A stretch of DNA of 21,521 bases from DAOUAJ01 sp034433615 (GTDB lineage Bacteria > Chloroflexota > Anaerolineae > DUEN01): the NCBI GenBank assembly GCA_034433615.1, contig DAOUAJ010000378.1, forward strand, positions 1 to 21,521. Reading direction: 5' to 3'. Of the stretch, positions 15,500 through 21,521 are shown piece after piece. The translations under genes were made by a program, and so were the position numbers. Positions within the stretch are counted from its first letter, which is position 1, and each line of letters begins with the position of its first letter. The notes beneath the pieces are model-generated. The model had not been told where the DNA came from and did not search any database. It saw only the letters and a list, made by a program, of their open reading frames with translations.

Positions 15500-15602
15500 A
15501 GCCTGGGCCAGTTTCCAGTCCTTAGTCCTCAGTTCTCAGTCCGCAATCAGGCACGAGATCCGAGACTTGGGGCCTGGGATTTGGGATTGGGATAAGGCCC
15601 CT
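15500..15602. repeat. Degenerate direct-repeat spacer in the nrdR leader
   Basis: On the minus strand it reads as short repeating units: ATCCCAATCCCAAATCCCAG, and further on ACTGAGAACTGAGGACTAAGG with GGACTGG. GGGGCC and GGCCCC flank the first block and could pair. No open gene is present. It forms most of the leader between the NrdR sites and nrdR. Confidence 0.5.
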
Positions 15603-15631
15603 TGCTGCCATTGAACGGTTAAGCTTCTGGA

Positions 15632-15678
15632 ACTCAATATCTAGTATGGATTAATATATTTAATACAATATCTAGGGG
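15632..15678. promoter_or_regulatory. Tandem NrdR-box-like sites
   Basis: Two copies of CAATATCTAG occur at 15635-15644 and 15666-15675. Their 16-base windows, 15632-15647 and 15663-15678, match the NrdR consensus as I recall it (acaCwAtATaTwGtgt) at about 13 and 12 positions, including all strongly conserved ones. The 31-base spacing is three helical turns, the usual arrangement for NrdR. They lie just downstream of the promoter -10. Confidence 0.75.
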
Positions 15679-15691
15679 GTAAGACAGGATG

Positions 15692-15720
15692 AGTATACCA
15701 TAGAACTGAGGCTCTGACAA
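15692..15720 (-). promoter_or_regulatory. Sigma-70-like promoter of nrdR-nrdJ
   Basis: On the minus strand TTGTCA (15715-15720) and TATACT (15692-15697) are separated by exactly 17 bases, each with one mismatch to consensus. Transcription would start near 15685, running into the two NrdR-box-like sites. The leader to nrdR would be about 220 bases. Confidence 0.65.
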
Positions 15721-15787
15721 GTCTAGGGCCTCTACACGCATGAATCTTAAGGTTATGTTTCCGAATGGCAGAGCATCGAATCAGGTG

Positions 15788-15823
15788 GCTCTGGGAACCC
15801 GTGGAGCGGCGGGTTCCCAGAGC
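15788..15823 (-). terminator. Hairpin terminator after ftsZ
   Basis: A perfect 14-base stem (GCTCTGGGAACCCG with its complement) with an 8-base loop starts 8 bases after the ftsZ TAG. No U-run follows on the minus strand. It separates the division genes from the nrdR promoter. Confidence 0.55.
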
Positions 15824-15831
15824 GCGATGTC

Positions 15832-16908
15832 CTATTGGCTGCGCGCGCGACGCAAGAAAGCGGGGATGTCTAGGTCGTCCTTTTCAAAGGTACGGACGGG
15901 GAAGTCCGTGATCTTGCCCTCGCTGCGGCGGGGTTGGCGTTGCTCGGCGGCCGCTTCAAAACCGGTAGCGATCACCGTGATCCGGATCTCGTCTTCCATC
16001 TCGGGATCAATGACAGCACCGAAAATGATGTTGGCTTCAGGGTCAGCAGTCGCGCGGATGATCTCGGCAGCCTCGTTCACCTCGAACAGACTGAGGTCGT
16101 TGCCACCTGTGACGTTGAACAGGATACCGCGAGAGCCATCTATGGTCACGTCCAGGAGAGCACTGCTGATCGCCTGTCGCGCGGCTTCCTGGGCCCGACC
16201 CTCGCCCTTGGCCCGGCCGATGGCCATCAACGCAGCTCCACCTTCGTTCATGATGGCCCGCACATCGGCAAAATCCAGGTTGATGAGCCCCGGCACCGTG
16301 ATCAGCTCGGAGATACCCTGGATGCCCTGGCGTAGCACATCATCTGCCACCCGAAAAGCGGCCTGGATAGAGGTTTTCTTATCTACGATCTGTAGCAAGC
16401 GGTCGTTAGGGATGGCAATGAGGGTATCCACCCCCTGTTTGAGGATCTCCAGACCGCGCTCTGCGACTTGCCGCCGTCGGCTGCCTTCAAATGTGAAGGG
16501 CTTGGTGACAACACCTATAGTGAGCGCGCCCATCTCCTTAGCCAGGTGAGCGATCACCGGCGCCGCGCCAGTGCCGGTGCCACCGCCCAGACCACACGTC
16601 ACGAAGACCATGTCAGCGCCCTTCAGCAACGCCTTAATCTCCTCCGCGGATTCCTCAGCAGCCCGCTGGCCGATCTCCGCATTGCCACCTGCTCCCAACC
16701 CCTTGGTGAGCTTGTCACCGATTCGCATCCGTTGGGGCGCGTTTGAAAGCATCAGCGCCTGGGCGTCCGTGTTAACGGCGATGAATTCCACACCTTGAAT
16801 CCCTTCCTCGATCATGCGATTCACGGCGTTGGTACCACCGCCACCCACTCCCACTACCTTGATTTGAGCCAGATTTTCCACATGTGTGGTGTCAACCTTC
16901 CGAGCCAT
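15832..16908 (-). CDS. ftsZ: Cell division GTPase FtsZ
   Basis: FtsZ polymerises into the cytokinetic ring. This 358-residue protein has KVVGVGGGGTNAV at residues 17-29, the tubulin signature GGGTGTG at 108-114, and the NLDFADVRAIM synergy loop that completes GTP hydrolysis in the next subunit. It ends with DDLDIPAFLRRARSQ, the conserved tail peptide that binds FtsA and other partners. The spacer to that tail is short. The frame opens 8 codons earlier (MLPMERRD), but an AGGAGG ribosome site lies inside that stretch, just before ATGGCTCGG. MARKVDTTHVE is therefore taken as the start, although the spacing is tight. It follows ftsA on the same strand after a 294-base spacer, so it may have its own promoter there. 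Confidence 0.97.
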   Translation of the reverse strand: MARKVDTTHVENLAQIKVVGVGGGGTNAVNRMIEEGIQGVEFIAVNTDAQALMLSNAPQRMRIGDKLTKGLGAGGNAEIGQRAAEESAEEIKALLKGADMVFVTCGLGGGTGTGAAPVIAHLAKEMGALTIGVVTKPFTFEGSRRRQVAERGLEILKQGVDTLIAIPNDRLLQIVDKKTSIQAAFRVADDVLRQGIQGISELITVPGLINLDFADVRAIMNEGGAALMAIGRAKGEGRAQEAARQAISSALLDVTIDGSRGILFNVTGGNDLSLFEVNEAAEIIRATADPEANIIFGAVIDPEMEDEIRITVIATGFEAAAEQRQPRRSEGKITDFPVRTFEKDDLDIPAFLRRARSQ

Positions 16909-17202
16909 GTCCCTCCTTTCCATGGGCAACATGCCACTTGTCCCTTATGCCAGGCCACCCTGGCCTGGCTGGCGATCAGACCAGGGGCATGCTCTCCTCC
17001 TCTCCCGTCCTGTGCGGAGGTGCTTTTTGTGCAGAGGAGCAGAGGTGCCGAGGTGCAGGGGTGCATTCTCCTCTGCTCCCACGCTCCCCGGCTCCCTCGC
17101 TCCGCTGCTCCCCTGCACCCTTGCTCCTCGGCAGCGCCTCACCCGTGAATAACAATGGGATCCCAGGCGCTGGTTTGCAACTGGCGCCTGGGTCGTCTAC
17201 GA
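16909..17202. repeat. Repeat-rich spacer between ftsA and ftsZ
   Basis: Bases 17030-17135 form a large imperfect palindrome of GAGGTGC / GCTCC-type units, with GAGGAGCAGAGG facing CCTCTGCTCC. The GCTCC units match those inside nrdJ at 9100-9135. Open frames across it are low-complexity and look non-coding. No clear ftsZ promoter is visible in the remainder. Confidence 0.55.
17162..17192 (-). terminator. Hairpin after ftsA
   Basis: CCCAGGCGC (17162-17170) pairs perfectly with GCGCCTGGG (17184-17192), about 10 bases beyond the ftsA stop. There is no strong U-run. It may attenuate transcription into ftsZ. Confidence 0.45.
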
Positions 17203-18417
17203 TCACCCCGGCAGCAAAGTGCGCAGCCAGTTAATGATCCGATCTAATAAAGGTGACACAGCAGCTCGCCGCAGTGGGCGCGAACGGCGTTGCCACAGGC
17301 CCCACATGACCAGTCCCACCACGGTCGCGTAGGCTGGATTGGCCAGGTCAGCACCCTTCAGCCCGTTAGGCACGCCTACGCGCACGGGCAATCGCAAGAT
17401 ATCTCGCCCCAATTCGCGTAACCCCACTGTCTGCGCGACCCCTCCGGTCAGCACCACTCCGGCCGGCAACAAACTATCGTAGCCCGAGCGCTTCACTTCA
17501 CGTAGAATAAGCTCCAGAATTTCCTCCGCGCGGGCCTGCAAAATCTCCGACAAGAACCGTCGAGAGACCGGTTGGACACCGCCATCGCCAAACAGCGCAG
17601 CGCTCAGCTCTTCGTCGGCGGCGATCCGTTCAGGCAACGCATGCCCGTAGCGGACTTTGAGCTCCTCGGCTGTCTGAAATGGTGCCCGCAGCCCCACAGC
17701 TACATCCTGCGTCAGATGGTTACCACCTACATCCAGCACTACCGTGTGCCACAGTGCACCATCCAGGAAGATGGCGATGTCGGTTGTACCACCACCGATA
17801 TCAGCCAAAGCTACCCCCATCTCTCGCTCGGCATCAGTCAGCACTGCCGTCCCGGAAGCCAGGGGCTGCAATACCAGGTCCTCAATCTCAATGCCGTTGT
17901 CTTGAACGCAATGAACCAGGTTTTGGACAGAAGACGAAGCCCCTGTGATAACTTGAGCATCCACCTCTAACCGGTAGGCCACCATTCCAATCGGATCACG
18001 TACACCTTCCTGGTCATCCACCTTGAATGAACGGGGGAGCACATGAATGATATCCCGATTGTGAGGGATGGCGATAGCGCGAGCAGCCTCCAGCACGCGC
18101 TCCACGTCGTCAGCGGTGATACTGCGCCCACGCCCTATTGCGGCCACGCCCCGGCTGGGCGTAGCCGCAATGTGAGCGCCGGCGATGCCCACATATGCGC
18201 TCTGCATAGAGGTCTGCGCGGCGCTTTCCGCCTGTTCCACAGCCTCACTGATGGCCGCTTTAGCTTCTGCCACGTTGATGACGACGCCCCGCCGCATCCC
18301 GCGGGATGGCACTTGCCCCATCCCCAGGACGTGGATCTGGTCTTCGTCATCTACTTCGCCTATCACGGCGCAAATCTTGGTTGTGCCGACGTCGAGACCG
18401 GCGATGAGCTCTGTCAT
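17203..18417 (-). CDS. ftsA: Cell division protein FtsA
   Basis: FtsA is an actin-like ATPase that ties FtsZ filaments to the membrane and recruits later divisome proteins. At 404 residues it shows the phosphate-1 motif AGLDVGTTKICAVIG (residues 6-20) and the phosphate-2 motif ADIGGGTTDIAIF (205-217). Near residue 320 it has VVLTGGVAQ, the adenosine-binding motif. Between these motifs lies the FtsA-specific 1C subdomain (about 84-160). The C-terminus LLDRIINWLRTLLPG is an amphipathic helix, the membrane-targeting tail. The start codon overlaps the ftsQ stop by 4 bases (ATGA), so the two are translationally coupled. A hairpin follows the gene before the spacer to ftsZ. Confidence 0.97.
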   Translation of the reverse strand: MTELIAGLDVGTTKICAVIGEVDDEDQIHVLGMGQVPSRGMRRGVVINVAEAKAAISEAVEQAESAAQTSMQSAYVGIAGAHIAATPSRGVAAIGRGRSITADDVERVLEAARAIAIPHNRDIIHVLPRSFKVDDQEGVRDPIGMVAYRLEVDAQVITGASSSVQNLVHCVQDNGIEIEDLVLQPLASGTAVLTDAEREMGVALADIGGGTTDIAIFLDGALWHTVVLDVGGNHLTQDVAVGLRAPFQTAEELKVRYGHALPERIAADEELSAALFGDGGVQPVSRRFLSEILQARAEEILELILREVKRSGYDSLLPAGVVLTGGVAQTVGLRELGRDILRLPVRVGVPNGLKGADLANPAYATVVGLVMWGLWQRRSRPLRRAAVSPLLDRIINWLRTLLPG

Positions 18418-19319
18418 CGAATATATGGCCTGTCTTTGTAACGCAGATCTATCAGGTGCACCTTGCGTCCTTCCTCGCCGATTTCACGCCACATGGCGTC
18501 AAATAGCTGCACCTTGTACACCATGTCCTGGCCATCGCCCAGGTAGACCTGCACACCCTCAGGAGTCACAAACTGCAATCCATAAGTGCGATTGTAATAG
18601 AAGACGTCTACTTCAGACAAGAGCTGGCGAATGTGCTGGACCCCGCCGACAATCTCCGGGTCCATGTTGCCGTGAGCATCGGCTGCTTCCCCTGCGGCAT
18701 CCTCCACCCTGACCAGGCCAGGCAGTGAAGTGAGCGGCTCCATCGCTCTGCCCTCCTGGTCCACCCAGAGGGTCTTGCCACTAACCTGCCATAAGATCAC
18801 GGGCTCTCGTTCCTCGACGAGGATCTGAACCCGGTTGGGAAGCCAACAACGTACGGTGGCCGCACGCACGTAGGGCAAGGCTTCCAGAGACGCCTCGACG
18901 ACTTCGGGCTGGATCCAGAAGATACTGTAACTATCAATCCCGCTGGCCTGATATATCTGCTCGGCCGAGAGCAGCCGGTTACCGCGCACGTCAGCGTCAT
19001 ATACGTAAAAGGCGTAGCTAATGAAAAACTCGGAGAGCACCCATATCAAACCGATCAGTACAACCAGGCTGATCATCCGACCGGCCCGCCGGCTCGTTGT
19101 CACCAGCCGACGCAAGCCTAGACGGCGGGGAAGGCGGCGCATAAATGACGCCGTCTGGTGGTGAGACACCCCAGGCGGTGCGCTTTTAGCCACCGTCCGT
19201 CCGCGAAGGGCAGGCACGGAGGCACTGCCCCTACGCAGCCGATCTGTATGGGCAGTCCCTCCATGGTCGCCCGTATGCCGAGCCGTGATCAGAGATGCCT
19301 GGCTGTGGTATCTGCCCAT
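18414..19319 (-). CDS. ftsQ: Cell division protein FtsQ/DivIB
   Basis: This bitopic divisome protein links the early ring to septal peptidoglycan synthesis. Of 301 residues, about 80 form a basic cytoplasmic tail. A membrane helix follows at about 83-103 (SLVVLIGLIWVLSEFF). Then comes a POTRA domain starting at YVYDADVRGNRLLSAEQIYQ, and the beta domain with LPNRVQILVEEREPV. The distal part ends HLIDLRYKDRPYIR. The cytoplasmic tail before Met60 is low-complexity, and part of it (GSASVPALRG) is encoded by a short palindromic G/C-rich element. The real start could therefore be ATG 19142, giving a 242-residue protein. ATG 19319 has only a weak GGTGA ribosome site. The stop overlaps the ftsA start, and ddl ends 31 bases upstream. 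Confidence 0.9.
   Translation of the reverse strand: MGRYHSQASLITARHTGDHGGTAHTDRLRRGSASVPALRGRTVAKSAPPGVSHHQTASFMRRLPRRLGLRRLVTTSRRAGRMISLVVLIGLIWVLSEFFISYAFYVYDADVRGNRLLSAEQIYQASGIDSYSIFWIQPEVVEASLEALPYVRAATVRCWLPNRVQILVEEREPVILWQVSGKTLWVDQEGRAMEPLTSLPGLVRVEDAAGEAADAHGNMDPEIVGGVQHIRQLLSEVDVFYYNRTYGLQFVTPEGVQVYLGDGQDMVYKVQLFDAMWREIGEEGRKVHLIDLRYKDRPYIR
19207..19235. repeat. Short G/C-rich inverted element in the ftsQ 5' region
   Basis: GGGCAG and CTGCCC flank a GCACGGAGGCA centre. On the minus strand this reads GTAGGGGCAGTGCCTCCGTG and onwards. It looks like a spacer-type mini-element rather than conserved FtsQ sequence. Confidence 0.4.
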
Positions 19320-19350
19320 AGACTTTCACCAGTACCTGTGGACATCCGCA

Positions 19351-20448
19351 TCATACGGTCGTGGGTGCAATCTCGCAACGCAAGCGATCCGCATGTCGCT
19401 CCAGAGCCAACTCAATCAACCGGTCAATCAGGGCGGGATAGGCCAGGCCGCTGGCCTCCCACAACTTAGGATACATGCTGATACTCGTGAACCCAGGGAT
19501 GGTGTTAATTTCACTCAAGTAGAAGTTTCCATCCTGTCGGGAGAGCAAGAAATCAACCCGGGCCATGCCGGCGCAGTCTGCAGCTCGATAAGCAGCGATC
19601 GCCAATTCTTGAACCTCTCGCGTCTGCTCTGGCGAGAGGGGGGCCGGAATTAACAACTGCGAAGCGCCATCCAGGTACTTGGCTGCATAGTCGTAAAATT
19701 CGTTGCTGGGTATGATCTCTCCGGGCAACGATGCCTCTGGCATGTCGTTGCCCAGCACGCTAACCTCGATCTCCCGCGCGTGGTCAATCCCTTCCTCAAC
19801 GATCAATTTGCGGTCATAGCGAGCAGCCTCATCCAATCCAGACCATAATTCCTCGCCATCGTGGGCTTTGGTAACGCCAACACTGGATCCCAGATTGGCC
19901 GGCTTGACGAACATTGGATAGGGGAATTCGCTCTCCAGCTCACGCATCACCTGCTCCGGCTCGGCCTCCCAGCGCTGCCGCAGCACGACCCGATGACGTG
20001 GGTGGGGCAGCCCATGGGCCGTGAAGATGTCCTTCATCACTGCTTTGTCCATGCCCACAGCCGAGCTGGTGACCCCGCACCCCACATAGGGCACGCCCGC
20101 CAGCTCCAACAACCCCTGGACAGTACCGTCTTCGCCGTAAGGTCCGTGCAGCACAGGGAAGGCGACATCCAGCTTGGCCAGGGCCGCGCTGTCGGGGAGC
20201 GGTTGCCCTTCCGCCTCTAACAGCGCCTCCAGCTCGGCCGCTTTCACCGCGCTTCCCACGGCTGCACGCAACATCTCCAATGACCGCTCTGACATGATCC
20301 AGCGACCGGAGCGGGTAATCCCGATGGGCACGATTTCATAGCGATCAGGGTTCATGGCATTCATCACCGAGCGCGCCGAAGCCAGGCTAACCTCGTGTTC
20401 GGCTGAACGCCCCCCGAAAATGACGCCGACACGAATTTTCTTACTCAT
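19351..20448 (-). CDS. ddl: D-alanine--D-alanine ligase
   Basis: This ATP-grasp enzyme joins two D-alanines for the peptidoglycan stem peptide. It has 365 residues, the normal length. Near the start are VGVIFGGRSAEHEVS, with the catalytic Glu at position 17, and a GPYGEDGT loop. The middle has KPANLGSSVGV, with the conserved Ser. NEFYDYAAKY carries the Tyr typical of true D-Ala-D-Ala ligases rather than D-lactate (vancomycin-resistance) ligases. The metal ligands lie in ARVDFLL and LSEINTIPGFT. ATG 20448 gives the usual MSKKIRVGVIFGG start, though with a weak ribosome site (AGGTTACGG). It follows murB by about 70 bases of repeat-like spacer and precedes ftsQ. Confidence 0.97.
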   Translation of the reverse strand: MSKKIRVGVIFGGRSAEHEVSLASARSVMNAMNPDRYEIVPIGITRSGRWIMSERSLEMLRAAVGSAVKAAELEALLEAEGQPLPDSAALAKLDVAFPVLHGPYGEDGTVQGLLELAGVPYVGCGVTSSAVGMDKAVMKDIFTAHGLPHPRHRVVLRQRWEAEPEQVMRELESEFPYPMFVKPANLGSSVGVTKAHDGEELWSGLDEAARYDRKLIVEEGIDHAREIEVSVLGNDMPEASLPGEIIPSNEFYDYAAKYLDGASQLLIPAPLSPEQTREVQELAIAAYRAADCAGMARVDFLLSRQDGNFYLSEINTIPGFTSISMYPKLWEASGLAYPALIDRLIELALERHADRLRCEIAPTTV

Positions 20449-20454
20449 GGCCGT

Positions 20455-20517
20455 AACCTAAAACGTAATACGTAATGAATAAGCTCACGGACTACGCAAC
20501 GCATATCACGTATCACA
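20455..20517. repeat. ACGTAAT-type degenerate spacer between murB and ddl
   Basis: Short units recur in both orientations: ACGTAATACGTAATGA, then TACGCAACGCATATCACGTA. The spacer is AT-richer than its surroundings and holds no gene. It has the look of the other degenerate-unit spacers at 668-722 and 15500-15602. Confidence 0.45.
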
Positions 20518-21447
20518 TTATTCCCACTCCCCTACCAGCAAAATCTCCGGCTCCAGCATGATGCCGAATCGCTCTTGCACAGCCTGTTGCGCCCGATCCA
20601 TCAACCATACCACGTCAGCGGCCGAGGCACCACCTAGATTAACGATGAAGTTGGCGTGCACGGGCGAGAACTGGGCCTGCCCCTTCCGCGCGCCTTTCAG
20701 CCCTACAGCCTCGATCAGCCGTCCCGCATAATCGCCAGGGGGGTTGCGAAAGATGCTGCCCGCGCTGGCCTCCATCGGCTGTGTCCGACGGCGGTGGGCC
20801 AGGTACTCAGCCGCGCGCTGGCGTAGCACCTCCACCGAAGCAGGCGCCAGTTGAAACTCTGCGCTTAACACCACGCCTGTGATCTCTCGAGTCTTCAACC
20901 TGCTGCTCCGATAAGCCAGCCCCAGCTCCGACACCGGCAACGTAGCGCGTCGCCCTGTCGGGTACAAGATCTCCACTGAGCACAGCGTATCTGCGATGCA
21001 GCCCCCGTGGGCTCCAGCGTTCCCTACCACCGCGCCTCCCACCGTGCCCGGCACGCTGACGGCCCACTCCAGCCCGGCCAATCCTGCCTGGATCGTCTCC
21101 CGCGCTAGCCCTGCCAGTAGCACACCCGCCTCAGCCCAAACCTGATGCCCTTCTCGCATCACGGCAGCCCGACAGCGATTGACGATGGTCAGGCCACGTA
21201 CGCCAGCATCGCTGACCAAAATGTTGCTGCCACCTCCCAGGATCCACCAGGGTGAACCACATTTTTGAGCAGCCGCTATCGCTCCGGCCAGCTCATCGGC
21301 CGTGTGAACCACCACCAGCAGATCAGCCGGGCCGCCGATATGGAAAGAAGTGTATTCGCTGAGAGGGACCTCCCGTTGTACCTCCAGGCCCACTGCCGCC
21401 AGTTCGGCCAGCAGACCTGCCTGCACCTTCCTGTGACAAGGAGACAA
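20518..21447 (-). CDS. murB: UDP-N-acetylenolpyruvoylglucosamine reductase
   Basis: MurB is an FAD enzyme that reduces UDP-GlcNAc-enolpyruvate to UDP-MurNAc in the cytoplasm. About 309 residues. The FAD-binding part has YTSFHIGGPADLLV (residues 32-45), LGGGSNILVSD (70-80) and SVPGTVGGAVVGNAGAHGG. YRSSRLK and AGSIFRNP, with the catalytic Ser, follow, and the C-terminus has LEPEILLVGEW, with the catalytic Glu. The AGSIFRNPPGDYAGRLIE pattern fits type II MurB. The start is uncertain: TTG 21447 lies in a purine/pyrimidine repeat without a ribosome site, GTG 21426 is an alternative, and the frame is open to the window edge. It is the first visible gene of the cell-wall and division cluster; murC or murG may lie beyond the edge. 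Confidence 0.94.
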   Translation of the reverse strand: MSPCHRKVQAGLLAELAAVGLEVQREVPLSEYTSFHIGGPADLLVVVHTADELAGAIAAAQKCGSPWWILGGGSNILVSDAGVRGLTIVNRCRAAVMREGHQVWAEAGVLLAGLARETIQAGLAGLEWAVSVPGTVGGAVVGNAGAHGGCIADTLCSVEILYPTGRRATLPVSELGLAYRSSRLKTREITGVVLSAEFQLAPASVEVLRQRAAEYLAHRRRTQPMEASAGSIFRNPPGDYAGRLIEAVGLKGARKGQAQFSPVHANFIVNLGGASAADVVWLMDRAQQAVQERFGIMLEPEILLVGEWE

Positions 21448-21521
21448 GGAGAGGGGGAGACAAGGAGCAAGACGAACCTTCTCCTTGTCCCCTTGTCCCC
21501 TTGTCCCCCTGTCTCCCTGTC
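21431..21521. repeat. GACAAGGAG-type palindromic repeat at the murB 5' end
   Basis: GAGACAAGGAG units (21441-21467) face CTCCTTGTCCCCTTGTCCCC units (21480-21521), giving a large imperfect palindrome. The core AGGAGAGGGGGAGAC at 21447-21461 matches cores at 9025-9039 and 14892-14906. It runs into the murB start and off the right edge. Confidence 0.6.

Noticed and set aside
17030..17135. CRISPR array or coding gene in the ftsA-ftsZ spacer
   Set aside because: Units are short, irregular and without unique spacers. Open frames are shadows of low-complexity DNA with no family signal.
19351..20448. Vancomycin-resistance type D-Ala-D-Lac ligase
   Set aside because: The FYDYAAKY segment keeps the Tyr of ordinary D-Ala-D-Ala ligases, and the gene sits in a housekeeping division cluster.

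Overview
This 21.5 kb window looks like a chromosomal segment of a moderately GC-rich, probably thermophilic member of the Chloroflexota. That assignment is an inference. It rests on an adenosylcobalamin-type (class II) ribonucleotide reductase paired with nrdR, a murB-ddl-ftsQ-ftsA-ftsZ cluster, two small heat-shock proteins around a DUF2905 membrane protein, many inteins, and spacers filled with low-complexity palindromic repeats. No 16S or other decisive marker is present.

Left part (1-2126, minus strand): the 5' part of a probable GH31-like glycoside hydrolase runs off the left edge. Just upstream of it lies a polysaccharide-deacetylase-like gene with an extra C-terminal domain. A 515-base gap follows. 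It holds a 27-base-arm inverted repeat, the ATPase-domain remnant of a histidine kinase, and an extended -10 promoter for mutS.

Middle (2642-8471, plus strand): mutS carries a 437-residue intein inside its Walker A motif and then meets an in-frame TAG. The next 71 codons still read as a normal MutS C-terminus. Two hsp20 genes follow, with a DUF2905 gene between them. A strong palindrome at 8437-8471 separates this strand from the convergent genes.

Right part (8481-21447, minus strand; transcription runs right to left): murB, ddl, ftsQ, ftsA and ftsZ make the late peptidoglycan precursor and divisome set. Past a hairpin after ftsZ there is a good sigma-70-like promoter with two NrdR-box-like sites 31 bases apart, then nrdR and nrdJ. 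This suggests that NrdR represses its own gene and the reductase gene. nrdJ holds three inteins, and all three sit at conserved sites. One puts the radical-bearing active-site cysteine directly after the intein.

The two most unusual themes are these. First, four endonuclease-type inteins lie in two DNA-metabolism genes, at different stages of endonuclease decay. Second, palindromic or purine-rich mini-elements recur in spacers and also appear in frame inside mutS, the nrdJ linker, the GH31-like gene and possibly the 5' ends of ftsQ and murB.
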